Notes under the pieces: model-generated
What the model was told of the DNA's origin: nothing
The model's input: the letters and a program-made list of their open reading frames with translations, nothing else
Databases searched by the model: none
Assembly: GCF_030944625.1 (NCBI RefSeq)
Contig: NZ_JAUSXY010000001.1
Coordinates: 1,674,001-1,738,000, forward strand
Direction of reading: 5' to 3'
DNA length: 64,000 nt
Origin: Arthrobacter sp. SLBN-112
Lineage (GTDB): Bacteria > Actinomycetota > Actinomycetes > Actinomycetales > Micrococcaceae
Made by a program: the position numbers and the translations under genes
In this document: in pieces, positions 8,913-17,572 of the stretch
Layout: each line of letters opens with the position of its first letter
Numbering within the stretch: position 1 is the stretch's first letter

Positions 8913-9785
8913 ATGAGTAAATCGCAAGTGACCCCAGCCCTCCCGGCCCGGGTGGGTGTCCTGGGCGGTGGCCGGATGGGTGCCGGGATTGCGCACGCCT
9001 TCCTGGTCAAGGGTGCCGACGTGCTGGTGGTGGAGCGCGACGAACAGTCCGCGGAGGCTGCCCGGGAGCGGGTGGAATCCGCGGCGGCGAAGAGCATCGA
9101 ACGCGGGGCAACGGACGCAAACCTGGACGAGCTGGTCTCCCGGCTGGCTGTCGGCGTGGATTATGACGCTTTCAAGGACCGCCAGCTGGTGGTGGAGGCC
9201 GTCCCGGAAGACTGGGACCTGAAAGTCACAGCCTTGCGGGGCATCGAGGAGCGGCTGGCGGAGGACGCCTGCCTGGCCTCCAACACGTCCTCGCTGTCCG
9301 TCAACGGGCTTGCAAAAGAGCTGAAGCGGCCCGAGAACTTCCTGGGACTGCACTTCTTCAACCCGGTTCCGGCGTCCACGCTCATCGAGGTGGTCCTGGG
9401 CGAACAAACCTCGCCCGGACTCGCCGCGGAGGCGAAAAGGTGGGTGGAGGCACTCGGCAAGACCGCCGTCGTCGTCAATGATGCTCCGGGGTTCGCGTCC
9501 TCGCGGCTGGGCGTCGCCATCGCGTTGGAGGCCATGCGGATGGTGGAAGAGGGCGTGGCGTCCGCGGAGGACATCGATAACGCCATGGTCCTGGGCTACA
9601 AGCACCCCACCGGGCCGCTGAAGACCACTGACATCGTGGGCCTGGACGTCCGCCTGGGCATCGCCGAGTATCTGCAGTCCACCCTGGGTGACCGGTTCGC
9701 CCCACCGCAGATCCTGCGGGACAAGGTGGCCCGCGGCGAACTGGGCCGCAAGGCCGGCAAAGGTTTCTTCGACTGGCCCAGCTAA
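8913..9785 (+). CDS. paaH: 3-hydroxyacyl-CoA dehydrogenase (PaaH/Hbd type)
   Basis: A 290-residue NAD-dependent short 3-hydroxyacyl-CoA dehydrogenase. The Rossmann motif GGGRMGAGIAHAF is at the N-terminus, the catalytic His lies in LGLHFFNPVP, and the C-terminal helical domain includes KHPTGPLKTTDIVGLD. It would oxidise 3-hydroxyadipyl-CoA to 3-oxoadipyl-CoA for the thiolase encoded two genes upstream. It starts 3 bp after the hydratase stop. The family also includes butyryl-CoA enzymes, so the exact chain length is inferred from context. Confidence 0.85.
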   Translation: MSKSQVTPALPARVGVLGGGRMGAGIAHAFLVKGADVLVVERDEQSAEAARERVESAAAKSIERGATDANLDELVSRLAVGVDYDAFKDRQLVVEAVPEDWDLKVTALRGIEERLAEDACLASNTSSLSVNGLAKELKRPENFLGLHFFNPVPASTLIEVVLGEQTSPGLAAEAKRWVEALGKTAVVVNDAPGFASSRLGVAIALEAMRMVEEGVASAEDIDNAMVLGYKHPTGPLKTTDIVGLDVRLGIAEYLQSTLGDRFAPPQILRDKVARGELGRKAGKGFFDWPS

Positions 9786-9797
9786 GGATTGCCGGTC

Positions 9798-10031
9798 CTA
9801 GTCGAAGAAGCCCACGATGTAGCCGATGAAATACAGCAGGCACAGCAGGACCACCACGCCGATAATGGCGATCCAAAGGAACTGCGTGCCCTTCCGCGGC
9901 GCGCGCTCCTCACGGCCCTGGGGGCCGACTGTGGATGCTTCGCCCGGCGGGGTTTCGCCGGGCGGCACTCCGCCGCCAGGCTCCAGGCCGGTGATCTTGT
10001 CGTCCTCCGGATCCGGGTTGGTTCCTGACAC
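9798..10031 (-). CDS. DUF6480-family small membrane protein
   Basis: A 77-residue protein beginning SGTNPDPEDDKITGLEPGGG, a signature I associate with DUF6480. A proline/glycine-rich segment with the repeat PPGE follows, and the protein ends in one strong membrane helix near residues 52-75. Function is unknown; the topology suggests a membrane-tethered disordered tail. The GTG at 10031 is preceded by GGGAG at five bases. It diverges from the GNAT gene and converges on the phenylacetate operon. Confidence 0.75.
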   Translation of the reverse strand: MSGTNPDPEDDKITGLEPGGGVPPGETPPGEASTVGPQGREERAPRKGTQFLWIAIIGVVVLLCLLYFIGYIVGFFD

Positions 10032-10103
10032 AATAACTCCCTCGCTCGCCGTCCAGGTGCTTGCCCAGCCTAACCGCCGAACGAGTGGGCCTAGGCTGGT
10101 GCA

Positions 10104-10727
10104 GTGACTTTCCTTGAACCCCTTACCCTGACCGGGCGGCACGTAATCCTGGAGCCGCTCACCGCGGAGCACCACGACGGCCTGGTGGCCGCCGCCAGGG
10201 ACGGCGAGCTCTGGAAGCTCTGGTACACGTCGGTCCCCGCTCCTGATGCTATGGCCGCCGAAATCAGGCGACGGCTTGCCCTGCAGGAACAGGGATCCAT
10301 GCTGCCGTTCACCACCCGGCTGATCGACCCGGCAACCGGCGGCCCGGGCCGCATCATCGGCATGACCACCTACATGAACATCGACGCCGCCACGCCCCGG
10401 GTGGAGATCGGCTCCACCTGGAACGCGGCGTCCGTCCAGGGGACCGGGACCAACCCCGACTCCAAGCTCCTGCTGCTCAGGCACGCCTTCGAGGCCGTAG
10501 GCTGCCCGGCCGTGGAATTCCGCACGCACTGGCTGAACCGCCAGTCGCGGGAGGCCATCGCCCGGCTCGGCGCCAAGCAGGACGGCGTGCTCCGCAGCCA
10601 CTCAAGGACCAGCGACGGAAACCTGCGGGACACGGTGGTGTTCTCCATCCTTGACCACGAATGGCCCGCCGTCCGCGCCGGGCTCGAGTACCGGCTGGAC
10701 CGCCGCGGCGAGGGTGCCCACGGATGA
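10104..10727 (+). CDS. GNAT-family N-acetyltransferase
   Basis: A 207-residue protein of the RimJ/RimL type. The N-terminal strand GRHVILEPLTAEH and the later VEIGSTW and FRTHWLNRQSREAIARLGAKQDGVLR segments match the GNAT core and acetyl-CoA-binding region of this group. The acceptor is unknown: ribosomal proteins, amino acids and antibiotics are all possible in the family. The GTG start is the first in frame. Its TGA overlaps the ATG of the downstream phosphatase. Confidence 0.82.
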   Translation: MTFLEPLTLTGRHVILEPLTAEHHDGLVAAARDGELWKLWYTSVPAPDAMAAEIRRRLALQEQGSMLPFTTRLIDPATGGPGRIIGMTTYMNIDAATPRVEIGSTWNAASVQGTGTNPDSKLLLLRHAFEAVGCPAVEFRTHWLNRQSREAIARLGAKQDGVLRSHSRTSDGNLRDTVVFSILDHEWPAVRAGLEYRLDRRGEGAHG

Positions 10728-11461
10728 CGCCAAGAAAACCTGGCAGGCCCATGGACTGGGATGGAGCGGTCAACGCGTGGCACGTGGCCGGCGGCGTCTA
10801 CCGCATGGGGCGGCGTGAGTGGCTGACGGCGTCAGGGTGGCGGCAGGTGTTCGACGACGGCATCCGCACCGTCGTGGATCTCCGTAACACAGCGGAGGTC
10901 CGGCGCCGGGACACCGACCCGGTGGTTCCGGCCGCGGCCTGGTCCGATATCGACCTGGTGCAGGCACCCACAGAGGAACCCGATGACCCACGCTTCACCA
11001 CAGTTACCGGCCCCTATATGAATGATCCCGCCCATTACGCCGAGAACGCCCGGCTCTTTCCCGAGAATCTGGTGGCCATCTTCCGGAGCATAGCCCGGGC
11101 AGCGCCGAAGGGGGACGTCCTGCTGCACTGCGCTGCGGGCCGGGACCGCAGCGGATTGGTCGCTGCCATGGTCCAGGACCTGGCGGGGGACACAGACGAA
11201 GCGATCGCCGAGGGATACCGGCGGGCTGCCCGCGGCATTAACGAGCGGTACCGCACGCACGGACCGCCGCACAGCCGCGAACGGTACCTGGCGGAGGCGG
11301 AACTCGCGCCGCTGCTGGAGCGGCGAGGGCTCGCGGTGGTGGCGTTCGTCCGCGGCCTGGATACCCGGAGCTACCTCCTGGCCAACGGGTTGCCGGAGGC
11401 GGAACTGGACGCCGTCCTGGCCATTTGCCGCACAGGCGCGGATACACTGGGATCAATGTGA
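10724..11461 (+). CDS. Tyrosine/serine protein phosphatase (dual-specificity fold)
   Basis: A 245-residue phosphatase with the P-loop HCAAGRDRSG: Cys136 is the nucleophile and Arg142 binds phosphate, matching CX5R. The N-terminal part (GVYRMGR, then GIRTVVDLRN) is typical of the actinobacterial tyrosine/serine phosphatase family related to PtpB of Mycobacterium, whose members hydrolyse phosphotyrosine or phosphoinositides. The ATG start overlaps the acetyltransferase stop, so the two are co-translated, which suggests but does not prove a shared function. Confidence 0.85.
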   Translation: MTPRKPGRPMDWDGAVNAWHVAGGVYRMGRREWLTASGWRQVFDDGIRTVVDLRNTAEVRRRDTDPVVPAAAWSDIDLVQAPTEEPDDPRFTTVTGPYMNDPAHYAENARLFPENLVAIFRSIARAAPKGDVLLHCAAGRDRSGLVAAMVQDLAGDTDEAIAEGYRRAARGINERYRTHGPPHSRERYLAEAELAPLLERRGLAVVAFVRGLDTRSYLLANGLPEAELDAVLAICRTGADTLGSM

Positions 11462-11520
11462 CGCATGTGACGTGAGGTGCTGTTGTTTCCTCAGTCACGT
11501 TGACCGGCAGAGAGACGGAC

Positions 11521-14187
11521 ATGAGCAACACAACAGCACCAAGGAAAAGGACCTCCCCGGAGCAACGGCGGGGGGTCAGCGCCGACACCCTGCGCCGGGT
11601 ACTCGCACTGGGCGCCGCCGCAGGGATGCTGGCATCCTCTGCATTGGTGGCCAATCCCGCCTTCGGCGCCGGTGAGGCATCCCCCACCCCGACGCCAGGC
11701 AGCACTGCTGCGGCTCCTGCGGCACCAACCAGCCCGCCGCCCTCCTCTTCGTCCTCGGGTTCCGGGCCATCCACGGGCCTCTCGCAGGCTGCCCTCGACG
11801 ACGCCGTACGGCGGGACCTCAAGCTCACCCCCCAGCAGTTCGAGGCGGCCGGGGAGCTGGGTGCGCAGGCGGCAGCGGCAGCCGTTCAGCTGCGCCAGGT
11901 CCCGGGCAACGTGGGAATCCGGATCGAGGGCGGCTCCATCATTGTCAGCGGCTCCGGAAATGCGTTGCAGGCTGCTGTGGCCGCGCTCGCGGGGACCATT
12001 CCCGGCTTGTCCCTCGAGGCGCCCCCTGCTCAGCCTTCTACCCGGCCTTCCGCCGGGGCATCCGCCGTTGCGCCGTCGTCGGCCGCTTCCCCGGCCGCCA
12101 CGGCACAGGGAGATGCGCCCGCGGCACCCGCGAAGGGCGTGCGGTCGCAGGTGGCGGTGAGCACCGAACAGCTTTTCCACGAGTACGTCCGCGAGGTGGG
12201 GACGGCAGGGCTGCAGGCAGTGGTCACTTCCGGCGGCAAATTCGTCATCAGGACGGGGGGCATTACGTCCGCGCAGTCAACGCAGGGTGGCCGCACGGGA
12301 ACGGCCTCCACCCCGGCCGGCACGCCGGACACGGCCGCCCCCGGCAAGATTTCCCCAACGCAGTTCGTCTCCCGGTATGCGAATGTGGAGCTCGACGGCG
12401 GCGCTCCCCTCAAACCGGAAGCGGACGTTGCAGGCGGGGTCGGCTACCAGACAGACCAGAACTGGACCTGCTCCACCGGTTTTTCCGCTTTCGACCGCAG
12501 CGGGCTCCCAGCCGTCCTTACCGCTGGGCACTGTGGTGGGGACGGTGCCTCCAAGACGGCCACACTGCTTCCCCGTGCGTCCGACAGCCTGCTGGGCAAC
12601 TTTGAGTTCAGCCAGTTCGGTGGCCCGGGAAACTCCCCCGTACTTAATCCAAACACTCCTACGGGCCCCGACTACACGGCCGTCACCGATCCCGGCAACG
12701 TTAGCACTGACATTGCTGTCATCGGAGCCATTCGACCTAACTGGGATCCTGCGCCTGCTACTGACACTTACGGATACGGCACCGGGCTTGACGCCAAGAT
12801 CATAGGTACCAAGGCCCCAGTGGTTGGCGAGGCCGTTTGCCGTTCGGGATGGGCCACGCACTGGTCCTGCGGCCACATCGACGCGATAGGAATCATCCTC
12901 GTGGGCGGTCCGAATTACCCCGCGGATCCCAATGACGTCCGGGCGTTCAACGGTTTCCTGTCATATGACGTCCAGTCCGGCCCGGGAGACTCCGGCGGCC
13001 CATGGATCAGTGGAAACTACGCCGTGGGTACCCACTCGGCGGGTGCCGTCGAAAGGGACAGGCTGGGCAACGTTGTTAAAACGATCGCCGTCGCAGCCAC
13101 CCTCGAGGACTCCCTCAAAGTGCTGCCCGGCTACCAGCTGGAACTCTTCCTCAACAAGCCCGAGCTCGCAGCCCCGGCAGGCAAGACGTTCAAAGCCGGC
13201 ACCAGCGTCACGGGCCGGGTTCCGGCCGCACCCGCCTCCGCCGTAGCCCAAGGTTCCCAAGTGCGTATCACCTATGCCGGCCGGCAGCCGTTCGACGCGG
13301 ACATTGACGCCGGCACCTGGTCCTTTACGGCACCGGACGCGCCGGGTCCGTTCAGCTTCACGGCAGAGACCGTAAACGGGTTCAGCCGCTCCGGTCCGGT
13401 GTCACTGGACATCGCCATTTCGCCATCGTTCCTTCCCGCACCCACCATCACCACCAGTGCCAACCAGCCGCTGGCCAGGCTGGAGGCCATTGACGGCACG
13501 GGAACGCCGGGCGCCACCATCACACTGTCCGGTGACGCCCCCGGCTCGGTCCTAGTTGGGTCGGACGGCCACTGGACTGTTGCCCTGGCCGCCCCCGCCC
13601 CGGCCGGCAAAGTGGACGTCACCGCCGTGCAGTCCTACCCGGGCCTTACCGACAGCCCGGCGACCACGGTGGCCTTTGCCGTCATGCCTCCGCCACCGGG
13701 CGTCACCAGCCTTTCCGACGGACAGCACCTCCAACGGGACTCCCTGCCGGCAATCATTGGGGGAACGGGAGTGAACGGTGCGGACGTGACGGTGTCCGTC
13801 GACGGGAAGCCACTCTCCGGCGCGGCGGCGGGCGGCGCCGCTGGATCAGGGGCAACGGGATCCCGTGCCGTCGGAACGCTGTTGGCGCCGTTGGTCCTGG
13901 CCGCTGGTGGAACCTGGCAGGTTCCGTTCCCCGCCGGACTGGCCGTTGGCGTCCACACGGTGTCGGTAACGCAGGCCGTGGACGGAGTAGCCTCCACTTC
14001 GACGCAGCTCGCGTTCACCATCGATGCGCCGCCATCCGTGCTCCCTGTGGGGAACATTACGGCCGGGAGCCTGGCCGCCACAGGATCATCTGCGCTGGTT
14101 CCCGCAGCCATTGCCGCCGCGGCCGCGCTCGTCGTCGGGATCCTGCTGACACTGCTGGTGAGGCGCCGGAAGCGGGGATCCGACTAG
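11521..14187 (+). CDS. Cell-wall-anchored S1-family serine protease with Ig-like repeats
   Basis: An 888-residue exported protein. After an N-terminal signal region comes an Ala/Pro/Ser-rich linker, then a prodomain-like helical part and a trypsin-fold domain with His337 (TAGHC), Asp397 (TDIAVIG) and Ser491 (GDSGGPW), a complete catalytic triad of the streptogrisin/alpha-lytic type. Two to three bacterial Ig-like beta-sandwich repeats follow. The C-terminus has LAATG at 851-855, a hydrophobic helix and RRRKR, the signal for class E sortase. It is therefore predicted to be covalently attached to peptidoglycan. The ATG at 11521 fits the signal sequence better than TTG 11500. Confidence 0.85.
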   Translation: MSNTTAPRKRTSPEQRRGVSADTLRRVLALGAAAGMLASSALVANPAFGAGEASPTPTPGSTAAAPAAPTSPPPSSSSSGSGPSTGLSQAALDDAVRRDLKLTPQQFEAAGELGAQAAAAAVQLRQVPGNVGIRIEGGSIIVSGSGNALQAAVAALAGTIPGLSLEAPPAQPSTRPSAGASAVAPSSAASPAATAQGDAPAAPAKGVRSQVAVSTEQLFHEYVREVGTAGLQAVVTSGGKFVIRTGGITSAQSTQGGRTGTASTPAGTPDTAAPGKISPTQFVSRYANVELDGGAPLKPEADVAGGVGYQTDQNWTCSTGFSAFDRSGLPAVLTAGHCGGDGASKTATLLPRASDSLLGNFEFSQFGGPGNSPVLNPNTPTGPDYTAVTDPGNVSTDIAVIGAIRPNWDPAPATDTYGYGTGLDAKIIGTKAPVVGEAVCRSGWATHWSCGHIDAIGIILVGGPNYPADPNDVRAFNGFLSYDVQSGPGDSGGPWISGNYAVGTHSAGAVERDRLGNVVKTIAVAATLEDSLKVLPGYQLELFLNKPELAAPAGKTFKAGTSVTGRVPAAPASAVAQGSQVRITYAGRQPFDADIDAGTWSFTAPDAPGPFSFTAETVNGFSRSGPVSLDIAISPSFLPAPTITTSANQPLARLEAIDGTGTPGATITLSGDAPGSVLVGSDGHWTVALAAPAPAGKVDVTAVQSYPGLTDSPATTVAFAVMPPPPGVTSLSDGQHLQRDSLPAIIGGTGVNGADVTVSVDGKPLSGAAAGGAAGSGATGSRAVGTLLAPLVLAAGGTWQVPFPAGLAVGVHTVSVTQAVDGVASTSTQLAFTIDAPPSVLPVGNITAGSLAATGSSALVPAAIAAAAALVVGILLTLLVRRRKRGSD

Positions 14188-14209
14188 GTTTCGCCAGGTC
14201 CAGCTACCG

Positions 14210-14650
14210 CTACTTGTGGCGGCGCATCAGCAGGTTGGTGATGCGCAGGGTGCAGAGCCGCTGGCCCGCCTCGTTGGTGATCAGCACCTCGTGCGTGGTC
14301 AGCGTGCCGCCCAGGTGAATGGGCGTGGCCGTGATGGTCACCTGTCCCTCCCGCGCGGAACGGTGGTGGGTGGCGGAAACGTCCACCCCCACCGCGGTCT
14401 TGCCCATGGTGCTGGCATGGATCACGGCGGCCCAGGAGCCCACGGCCTCGCCGACGGCCAGTGAGGCGCCGCCGTGCAGGAGGCCGAAGGATTGCCGGTT
14501 GCCCTCCACCGGCATGGTGGCCACCACCCGCTCCACGGACTCCTCCAGGATCTTCACACCCATCTTTTCGTCCAGCTCGCCCAGGGTGATCTTCCACAGT
14601 TCATGCTGCGATGGCTGGTTGTCGCCGGAATCCTCGTGCGGGGCGCTCAT
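14210..14650 (-). CDS. Hotdog-fold acyl-CoA thioesterase (YdiI/MenI type)
   Basis: A 146-residue single hotdog domain. The segments MPVEGNRQSFGLLHGGAS and HHRSAREGQV closely follow E. coli YdiI (MenI, a 1,4-dihydroxy-2-naphthoyl-CoA thioesterase), including the catalytic Glu in VGEAVGS. It could act in menaquinone synthesis, or as a rescue thioesterase for aromatic acyl-CoAs, which would suit its position divergent from paaZ with the shared operator between them. It is distinct from the PaaI-like protein at 20045-20512. Confidence 0.82.
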   Translation of the reverse strand: MSAPHEDSGDNQPSQHELWKITLGELDEKMGVKILEESVERVVATMPVEGNRQSFGLLHGGASLAVGEAVGSWAAVIHASTMGKTAVGVDVSATHHRSAREGQVTITATPIHLGGTLTTHEVLITNEAGQRLCTLRITNLLMRRHK

Positions 14651-14726
14651 ACGTTCTCCTTTGGGTTGGCCATTTCAGTCCCGGCCTTCTAGTGTGCGGC
14701 ATGGCACTTCATGTATGGTGAATATA

Positions 14727-14748
14727 TTACCGAACGGACGGTCAGTAA
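14727..14748. promoter_or_regulatory. Predicted PaaR operator between thioesterase gene and paaZ
   Basis: The 22-bp palindrome TTACnGAnCG - 2 bp - CGnTCnGTAA matches at every fixed position. It sits in the 142-bp gap between the divergent thioesterase and paaZ genes, 44 bp before the paaZ ATG, so it could control both. Confidence 0.75.
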
Positions 14749-14792
14749 TGACTGCTGTTCGCCTGCCCCCGTGTTGGAAGGACCCGTCAACG

Positions 14793-16904
14793 ATGACCAC
14801 CACAGCCACAGCTCCCCAGGCCACGGTCGACACCGTGGAGACAGTGCCCAGCTTCGTCAGGGATGCCTGGTGGACGCCCGACGCCGGCTCGTCGGCTTCC
14901 GCGGTGCCCGTCCGGGATGCGAGCACCGGGGAGATCCTGGCCAAGGTCAGTACGGAGGGCCTGGACCTGGCCGCCGTCGTCGAGTACGGCCGCACCACCG
15001 GCCAGGCGGAACTCGGCAAGCTGACCTTCCACCAGCGCGCCCTCAAGCTCAAGGAACTTGCCCAGTACCTGAATGCCCGCCGCGAGCACTTCTACGGCTT
15101 CTCCTTCCAGACCGGCGCCACCAGGATCGACTCCATGGTGGACATCGACGGCGGCATCGGCGTCCTGTTCACCTTCGGATCCAAGGGCCGGCGCGAACTG
15201 CCCAACTCCCAGGTAGTGGTGGACGGCCCCATGGAGGTCTTGTCCAAGGACGCGTCCTTCGCCGGCGAGCACATCTACACCCGCATCCCCGGGGTGGCCG
15301 TGCAGATCAACGCCTTCAACTTTCCGGTCTGGGGCATGCTCGAGAAGTTCGCCCCGGCGTTCCTGGCCGGCGTCCCCACCATCGTCAAGCCGGCCACCCC
15401 CACCGGCTACGTCGCCGCAGCCGTGGTCAAGGCCATCGTTGAATCCAACATCCTGCCCAAGGGCTCGCTGCAGCTGATTTCAGGATCCGTCCGCGGCTTG
15501 CTGGACGTGCTGGACTACCGCGACCTCGTGGCCTTCACCGGCTCCGCTTCCACCGCAAAGTCGCTGAAGGCGCACCCGAATGTGGTGGAGGGCGGTGTGC
15601 GTTTCACCTCCGAGACGGATTCCTTGAACGCTGCCATCCTGGGCCCGGATGCCGCGGAGGGCACTCCCGAATTCGATGCGTTCGTCAAGTCCGTGGTCAC
15701 CGAAATGACCGTCAAGGCCGGCCAGAAGTGCACGGCCATCCGCCGCGCCATCGTGCCGCAGGAACTGGTTCCCGCAGTTTCCGCCGCCATCGGCAAGCGC
15801 ATAGCGGAGCGCATCGTCCTTGGCGACCCCCGCGGCGAGGGCGTCACCATGGGCGCGCTGGCCTCGGTGGAACAGTTGGAGGACGTCCGTGCGGCCGTGC
15901 AGTCCATGCTCGACGCCGGCGGTGAGCTTGCGTACGGAACCCTCGATTCGCCGTCGGTCACCTCAGCCGACGGAACCACCGGAGTGGTGGAGGGCGGGGC
16001 ATTCATGGCCCCCGTGGTCCTGAACTGGGACAACCCTGAGGCGGAGGCGATCCACTCGCTCGAAGCGTTCGGGCCGGTATCGTCCGTGATCGGCTACCGG
16101 GACCTGGCCGACGCCGTCCGCCTCGCCGCCCGCGGCGGAGGCTCCCTGGTGGCCTCGGTCTGCACCAACGACCCCGAAGTGGCGCGGGAACTGGTCACCG
16201 GGATCGCCGCCCACCACGGCCGCGTCCTGATGCTCAACCGTGAGGATGCCCGTTCATCCACCGGTCACGGTTCGCCGGTGCCGCACCTGGTCCACGGTGG
16301 CCCGGGGCGCGCCGGCGGCGGCGAGGAACTCGGCGGCATACGGTCGGTGCTACACCACATGCAGCGCACCGCCATCCAGGGCTCGCCCAACATGCTCACA
16401 GCCGTCACCGGCGTCTGGCACACCGGCGCGGACCGCAACTTCACGCTGGAAACCGAAGGCGAGCACCCGTTCCGGAAGTCCCTCTCCACGCTCCGGATCG
16501 GCGACGCCGTCCGCTCGGACCTGCGGCAGGTCACGCTGGAGGACATCAGCGCCTTTGCGCAGACCACGGGCGACACGTTCTACGCGCACACCAACGAAGA
16601 GGCGGCGGAGGCCAACCCGATCTTCCCGGGAATTGTGGCGCACGGCTACTTGCTCCTGGCCTGGGCGGCAGGTTTGTTCGTCGAGCCGGCCCCGGGCCCC
16701 GTCCTGGCCAACTACGGGCTGGAAAACTGCCGCTTTACCAAGCCGGTGGCCGCAGGCGACTCCATCCGGGTGACCCTGACCGCCAAGAAGATCACCCCGC
16801 GCGAAACGGATGAGTACGGCGAGGTGGCCTGGGACGCGGTCCTGACCAACCAGAACGACGAAATCGTGGCCACCTACGACGTCCTCACCCTGGTGGAGAA
16901 GTAA
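14793..16904 (+). CDS. paaZ: Bifunctional oxepin-CoA hydrolase / 3-oxo-5,6-dehydrosuberyl-CoA semialdehyde dehydrogenase
   Basis: A 703-residue fusion (E. coli PaaZ has 681). Residues 1 to about 530 form an aldehyde dehydrogenase with the catalytic Cys in KAGQKCTAIRR and a glutamate in GVRFTSETDS. Residues from about 560 form a MaoC-type hydratase with Asp and His in TGDTFYAHT and the following FPGIVAHGYL. The hydratase half opens the oxepin ring of activated phenylacetyl-CoA and the dehydrogenase half oxidises the aldehyde to the acid. ATG 14793 follows GGAAGGA by ten bases. A nested palindrome lies downstream. Confidence 0.93.
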   Translation: MTTTATAPQATVDTVETVPSFVRDAWWTPDAGSSASAVPVRDASTGEILAKVSTEGLDLAAVVEYGRTTGQAELGKLTFHQRALKLKELAQYLNARREHFYGFSFQTGATRIDSMVDIDGGIGVLFTFGSKGRRELPNSQVVVDGPMEVLSKDASFAGEHIYTRIPGVAVQINAFNFPVWGMLEKFAPAFLAGVPTIVKPATPTGYVAAAVVKAIVESNILPKGSLQLISGSVRGLLDVLDYRDLVAFTGSASTAKSLKAHPNVVEGGVRFTSETDSLNAAILGPDAAEGTPEFDAFVKSVVTEMTVKAGQKCTAIRRAIVPQELVPAVSAAIGKRIAERIVLGDPRGEGVTMGALASVEQLEDVRAAVQSMLDAGGELAYGTLDSPSVTSADGTTGVVEGGAFMAPVVLNWDNPEAEAIHSLEAFGPVSSVIGYRDLADAVRLAARGGGSLVASVCTNDPEVARELVTGIAAHHGRVLMLNREDARSSTGHGSPVPHLVHGGPGRAGGGEELGGIRSVLHHMQRTAIQGSPNMLTAVTGVWHTGADRNFTLETEGEHPFRKSLSTLRIGDAVRSDLRQVTLEDISAFAQTTGDTFYAHTNEEAAEANPIFPGIVAHGYLLLAWAAGLFVEPAPGPVLANYGLENCRFTKPVAAGDSIRVTLTAKKITPRETDEYGEVAWDAVLTNQNDEIVATYDVLTLVEK

Positions 16905-16910
16905 CCCCCC

Positions 16911-17013
16911 AACGCCCGCTCACCTTTGGCAGCGTCTCTCTAAACGCCCGCTCACTTTTCTCGGGAAAGTGAGCGGGCGTTTGGCCGTTGGTGGTCAAAG
17001 GTGAGCGGGCGTT
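16911..17013. repeat. Nested double-palindrome intergenic element
   Basis: Two perfect inverted repeats, one inside the other. The outer arms are 16911-16928 and 16996-17013 (18 bp, starting AACGCCCGCTCACC). The inner arms are 16942-16958 and 16966-16982 (17 bp, AAACGCCCGCTCACTTT and its complement) with a 7-base loop. All four arms share the core ACGCCCGCTCAC. It follows paaZ directly and could form a strong hairpin or cruciform, acting as a terminator or as a REP-like repeat. Confidence 0.85.
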
Positions 17014-17073
17014 TGGGGTCGGGGGCTTTTTGGGCCGGCCGGGCGTAAGATTCTGCCCGTAGGAGGTGGCCAC

Positions 17074-17481
17074 ATGACCCTTAGAATGAGCACAGCCACA
17101 ACCATCCTGCCAGTCGACGATGCAGCCCGCGCCCGCAGCTTCTACACCGAAAAGCTCGGACTCCCGCACCGCGGAAAGACAGATGATGGAAGCGAACTAC
17201 TCGGCACCGACGGCGGCCCCATGCTGCAGCTGATGCCGGTCTCGGACGGGAAGCACTCCGACCATACGGCGCTCAGCTTCGAGGTCACGGACATCGAAGA
17301 AACTGTCCGCGATATGGAAGCCAGGGGTGTCATGTTCCAGGACTACGACCTGCCCACCCTGAAGACGGAAAACCACATCTGCACCACGGAATCCGAAAAA
17401 TGCGCATGGTTCATGGACACAGAGCACAACATCCTCTGCGTCCACCAGAGCCTCGCGGCCAATCCGGAATACCAGGTCTAG
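17074..17481 (+). CDS. VOC (glyoxalase/dioxygenase-fold) family protein
   Basis: A 135-residue protein with one VOC fold: the opening strand TTILPVDDAARARSFYTEKLGLP, a central LSFEVTDIEETVRDMEARGV and a final strand with CAWFMDTEHNILCVHQS. Such domains bind metals or small molecules and include glyoxalases and antibiotic-binding proteins; the substrate cannot be named. A strong AGGAGG precedes the ATG. It stands alone between the nested palindrome and a terminator. Confidence 0.85.
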   Translation: MTLRMSTATTILPVDDAARARSFYTEKLGLPHRGKTDDGSELLGTDGGPMLQLMPVSDGKHSDHTALSFEVTDIEETVRDMEARGVMFQDYDLPTLKTENHICTTESEKCAWFMDTEHNILCVHQSLAANPEYQV

Positions 17482-17506
17482 GAAGCGCGTTCACGCGCAA
17501 ACAGAA

Positions 17507-17541
17507 GCAGGGGTGCCCCGGTCGGATCGGGGCACCCCTGC
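17507..17541. terminator. Bidirectional hairpin terminator
   Basis: A perfect 14-bp stem (GCAGGGGTGCCCCG and its complement) with a 7-base loop lies between the convergent VOC gene and the acidic-protein gene. The flanks lack a long T run, but position and stability suit a terminator for both. Confidence 0.7.
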
Positions 17542-17572
17542 TGCCTGTTGTGGAACGCTTGGGACCTTGCGG

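Noticed and set aside
11467..11498. An inverted repeat (GTGACGTGAGG and CCTCAGTCAC) just before the S1 protease gene
   Set aside because: The arms differ by one inserted base and neither a regulator nor a second copy was found; too weak to call an operator.
16911..17013. CRISPR array
   Set aside because: The repeats are inverted, not regularly spaced direct repeats, only four arms exist and no cas genes are near.
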